DNA of 64,000 bases. Source: JAAFJT01 sp043744275. Its GTDB lineage: Bacteria; Bacteroidota; Bacteroidia; Chitinophagales; Saprospiraceae. The stretch is from positions 1 to 64,000 of the forward strand of contig JAYTUY010000012.1 of the NCBI GenBank assembly GCA_043744275.1. The letters are read 5' to 3'. A model generated the notes under the pieces. That model did no database searches and was not told the DNA's origin. It saw only the letters and a program-made list of their open reading frames with translations. The position numbers and the translations under genes were made by a program. This document shows positions 62,785-64,000 of the stretch, one piece after another. The stretch's first letter is position 1. Every line of letters starts with the position of its first letter.

Positions 62785-63266
62785 TGCAGGGGCAAAGAGA
62801 GCTTGCCAGAGGGGAAGTTTTTAATTGTCGAGTTCAGAGTTAGAAGTCAGAACATTAATTTGCCTTTTGATTACATTAAGTTGGTATTATTTAAAACAAG
62901 GCTTTTAATAATTCTGAAAAGTAAGGGTTTTAAGTAAAGATTTGACTAAAATCATGGGATGGAACAAGGTTAAACTTTAAAAGGGCGTTTGGGTTAGAAA
63001 CGAGTCAAATCTAAATTTTGATGTTACCATTTCAGACAAGTTCCCCGAATATCTTTAGGCTTTGAGGTTGAAAAAAGAGGGAACAAGCCGAAATATAACA
63101 GACCCCTAATACTGAAAGGAACGCCGAAAGACGATTTTCTTCCGACATTCCTTTGAATTTCTTTTGATTTTGTCACAAATCAACTCTGACTTGAAGTAAA
63201 AAACACCCCGACCTCAAAGCTATTGCCTCTTATCTTGCAAACGCTCATCAGGGTTAGAAAATCAGA
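62785..63266 (-). ncRNA. Possible structured leader of rng
   Basis: 482 bases with no ORF. On the minus strand a 17-bp hairpin (63115-63154) has arms AAAGGAATGTCGGAAGA and TCTTTCGGCGTTCCTTT. Three positions pair only as G-U, so the minus-strand RNA folds and the plus-strand RNA would not fit as well. A second complement, GGCTTTGAGGT (63058-63068) with ACCTCAAAGC (63211-63220), can form a long-range stem. No known RNA family recognised; autoregulation of RNase E in E. coli through its 5' leader is the nearest analogy. Confidence 0.45.
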
Positions 63267-63359
63267 TTACTTCTTCTTCTTGTGACGATTCTTACGCAAT
63301 CTCTTCTTACGCTTGTGCGTCGCTATTTTATGACGCTTCCGTTTTTTTCCACAAGGCAT
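63267..63359 (-). CDS. Small basic ribosome-type protein (30 aa)
   Basis: Read directly from the sequence: MPCGKKRKRHKIATHKRKKR followed by LRKNRHKKKK, 30 residues, more than half Lys/Arg. It belongs to a conserved short basic protein in Bacteroidota that resembles the C-terminal tail of the AURKAIP1/COX24 (mS38) family and probably binds the ribosome; the exact ribosomal name is uncertain. It has a -7 box at 63453 and lies upstream of the rng leader. Too short for automatic gene calls. Confidence 0.82.
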   Translation of the reverse strand: MPCGKKRKRHKIATHKRKKRLRKNRHKKKK

Positions 63360-63452
63360 GTGTTCTATCTTTTAATGAATGAAAAATATTATTTAGCTAA
63401 ATACATTTTTGTAATATTAAAAATGTATTATAAGCATTTTCAAATTGAAGCG

Positions 63453-63460
63453 CAAAGGTA
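63453..63460 (-). promoter_or_regulatory. -7 box TACCTTTG for the basic protein gene
   Basis: Minus-strand TACCTTTG followed by GC, 94 nt before the start codon. No TTG at the usual -33 spacing. It could drive both the 30-residue gene and rng. Confidence 0.65.
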
Positions 63461-63547
63461 AAAATTAAAATGACAATTTTAACTAAAAAAAGTCTTTTCT
63501 AATAAAAAACTCATTTTATCCCATTCATCAAGGCTTATACTGAGGGG

Positions 63548-64000
63548 TCATAAACTTTCACATTTCTTCATCATCTCAGATGCTTTAGCATTTTGACTAC
63601 CTGCATAAGCATCGGCTAATAGACAAACGGCTTTTTTATTGTTCGGCTCTTTTGTCAAAACGGATTCTAAGCGCACGATGGCTCTATCAAATTGCCCTGT
63701 TTTGATAGCCAAACGAGCTAATTGCAAATTGACAGCTATATTGTCGGGATTTTCTTTATCCAAATCTCGAAGCAACAGAATACCTTTCATGGGGTTGTCC
63801 TGCGGTGGATTTTCAGTATAACATAAAGCCAAATTTATTTTATTATCTAATTTAGTGGGATTAATCGAAATAGCATTTTGAAAAGCATTCACTGCTCGCT
63901 GTGTACAAAAATTCCGCATCTGCTTATCCTCATTTTGAGTGATGGCTAAATGATAATTGGCTCCTGCAATGCTCCAAGCCTCCTCCGTTTTTTCAAAATC
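63548..64000 (-). CDS. TPR-repeat protein, 5' end beyond the window
   Basis: Partial, 150 codons visible and open to the edge in frame. Seen: tetratricopeptide pairs such as AVNAFQNAISINPTKLDNKI, NLQLARLAIKTGQFDRAIVR and AVCLLADAYAGSQNAKASEM. Probably the C-terminal third of a larger TPR protein. The stop TGA is directly joined to a motif copy at 63538, as in the PspC gene. No function can be assigned. Confidence 0.75.
   Translation of the reverse strand, partial: DFEKTEEAWSIAGANYHLAITQNEDKQMRNFCTQRAVNAFQNAISINPTKLDNKINLALCYTENPPQDNPMKGILLLRDLDKENPDNIAVNLQLARLAIKTGQFDRAIVRLESVLTKEPNNKKAVCLLADAYAGSQNAKASEMMKKCESL

Noticed and set aside
63061..63116. GACCCCTAATACTGAA as another copy of the dispersed motif
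   Set aside because: It lacks the CTCAG core and differs at several positions, so not counted.

Overview
The window looks like chromosome of a Bacteroidota bacterium, most likely from the Saprospiria/Chitinophagia side rather than Bacteroides. The reasons are AT-rich DNA with A-rich rather than Shine-Dalgarno leaders, several TAnnTTTG promoter boxes, an ECF sigma/FecR/STN-protein module, a head-GIN (DUF2807) lipoprotein, a DUF3575-like protein, lipoproteins with short lipoboxes, and an ATP synthase operon with a long subunit a and no beta/epsilon genes. This is judged from motifs only; no 16S rRNA or tRNA gene is visible.

Layout. 262-8468: surface-polysaccharide cluster (GDP-fucose and GDP-mannose synthesis, two GT4 glycosyltransferases, UDP-GlcNAc 2-epimerase, a membrane sulfatase-like protein, WbqC), followed closely by an acyl-CoA ligase and a gamma-carbonic-anhydrase-like protein. 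10.9-14.4 kb: a secreted small protein, a CBM48 protein, hisIE and kynureninase. 14.4-16.7 kb (minus): an unknown secreted protein and a tightly coupled three-gene cassette headed by a TIGR04255 protein. 16.8-17.5 kb: rnpA-rpmH. 17.6-25.2 kb: two unknown envelope proteins, an outer-membrane barrel, a D-aminoacylase-like amidohydrolase and a serine beta-lactamase-like hydrolase. 25.3-29.6 kb (minus): MATE exporter, M1 peptidase, small lipoprotein. 29.9-34.7 kb: guaB, threonine aldolase, methyltransferase, asnS. 35.0-40.8 kb: atpB-E-F-H-[lipoprotein]-A-G. 40.9-47 kb: mqo, a broken VOC gene next to a NERD-domain gene, arginase and ornithine aminotransferase with a divergent Lrp regulator. 47.8-52.8 kb: Na+/sugar symporter, murF and an STN surface-repeat protein. 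53.1-55.4 kb: FecR, ECF sigma and DUF2807. 55.7-64 kb: gatA, an SH3 protein, aspS, a decayed Rpn-type nuclease gene, PspC, RNase G/E, a 30-residue basic protein and a partial TPR protein.

Most striking is a layer that is not a gene. A short oligomer, TACTGAGGGG with 4-6 (once 7) G's and usually T[A/C] after them, occurs 64 times by eye (core CTGAGGGG/CCCCTCAG). That is about once per kb, in both orientations (30 versus 34), mostly inside protein-coding genes of unrelated function. Base composition alone predicts roughly one. It behaves like a genome-wide signature word comparable in density to DNA-uptake sequences or cyanobacterial HIP1, and I know of no described function for this word. Other repeat layers sit beside it: heptamer tandem repeats, GAGTCC palindromes, long perfect AT-centred palindromes, and a 34-bp element placed in the same reading frame inside two unrelated genes.
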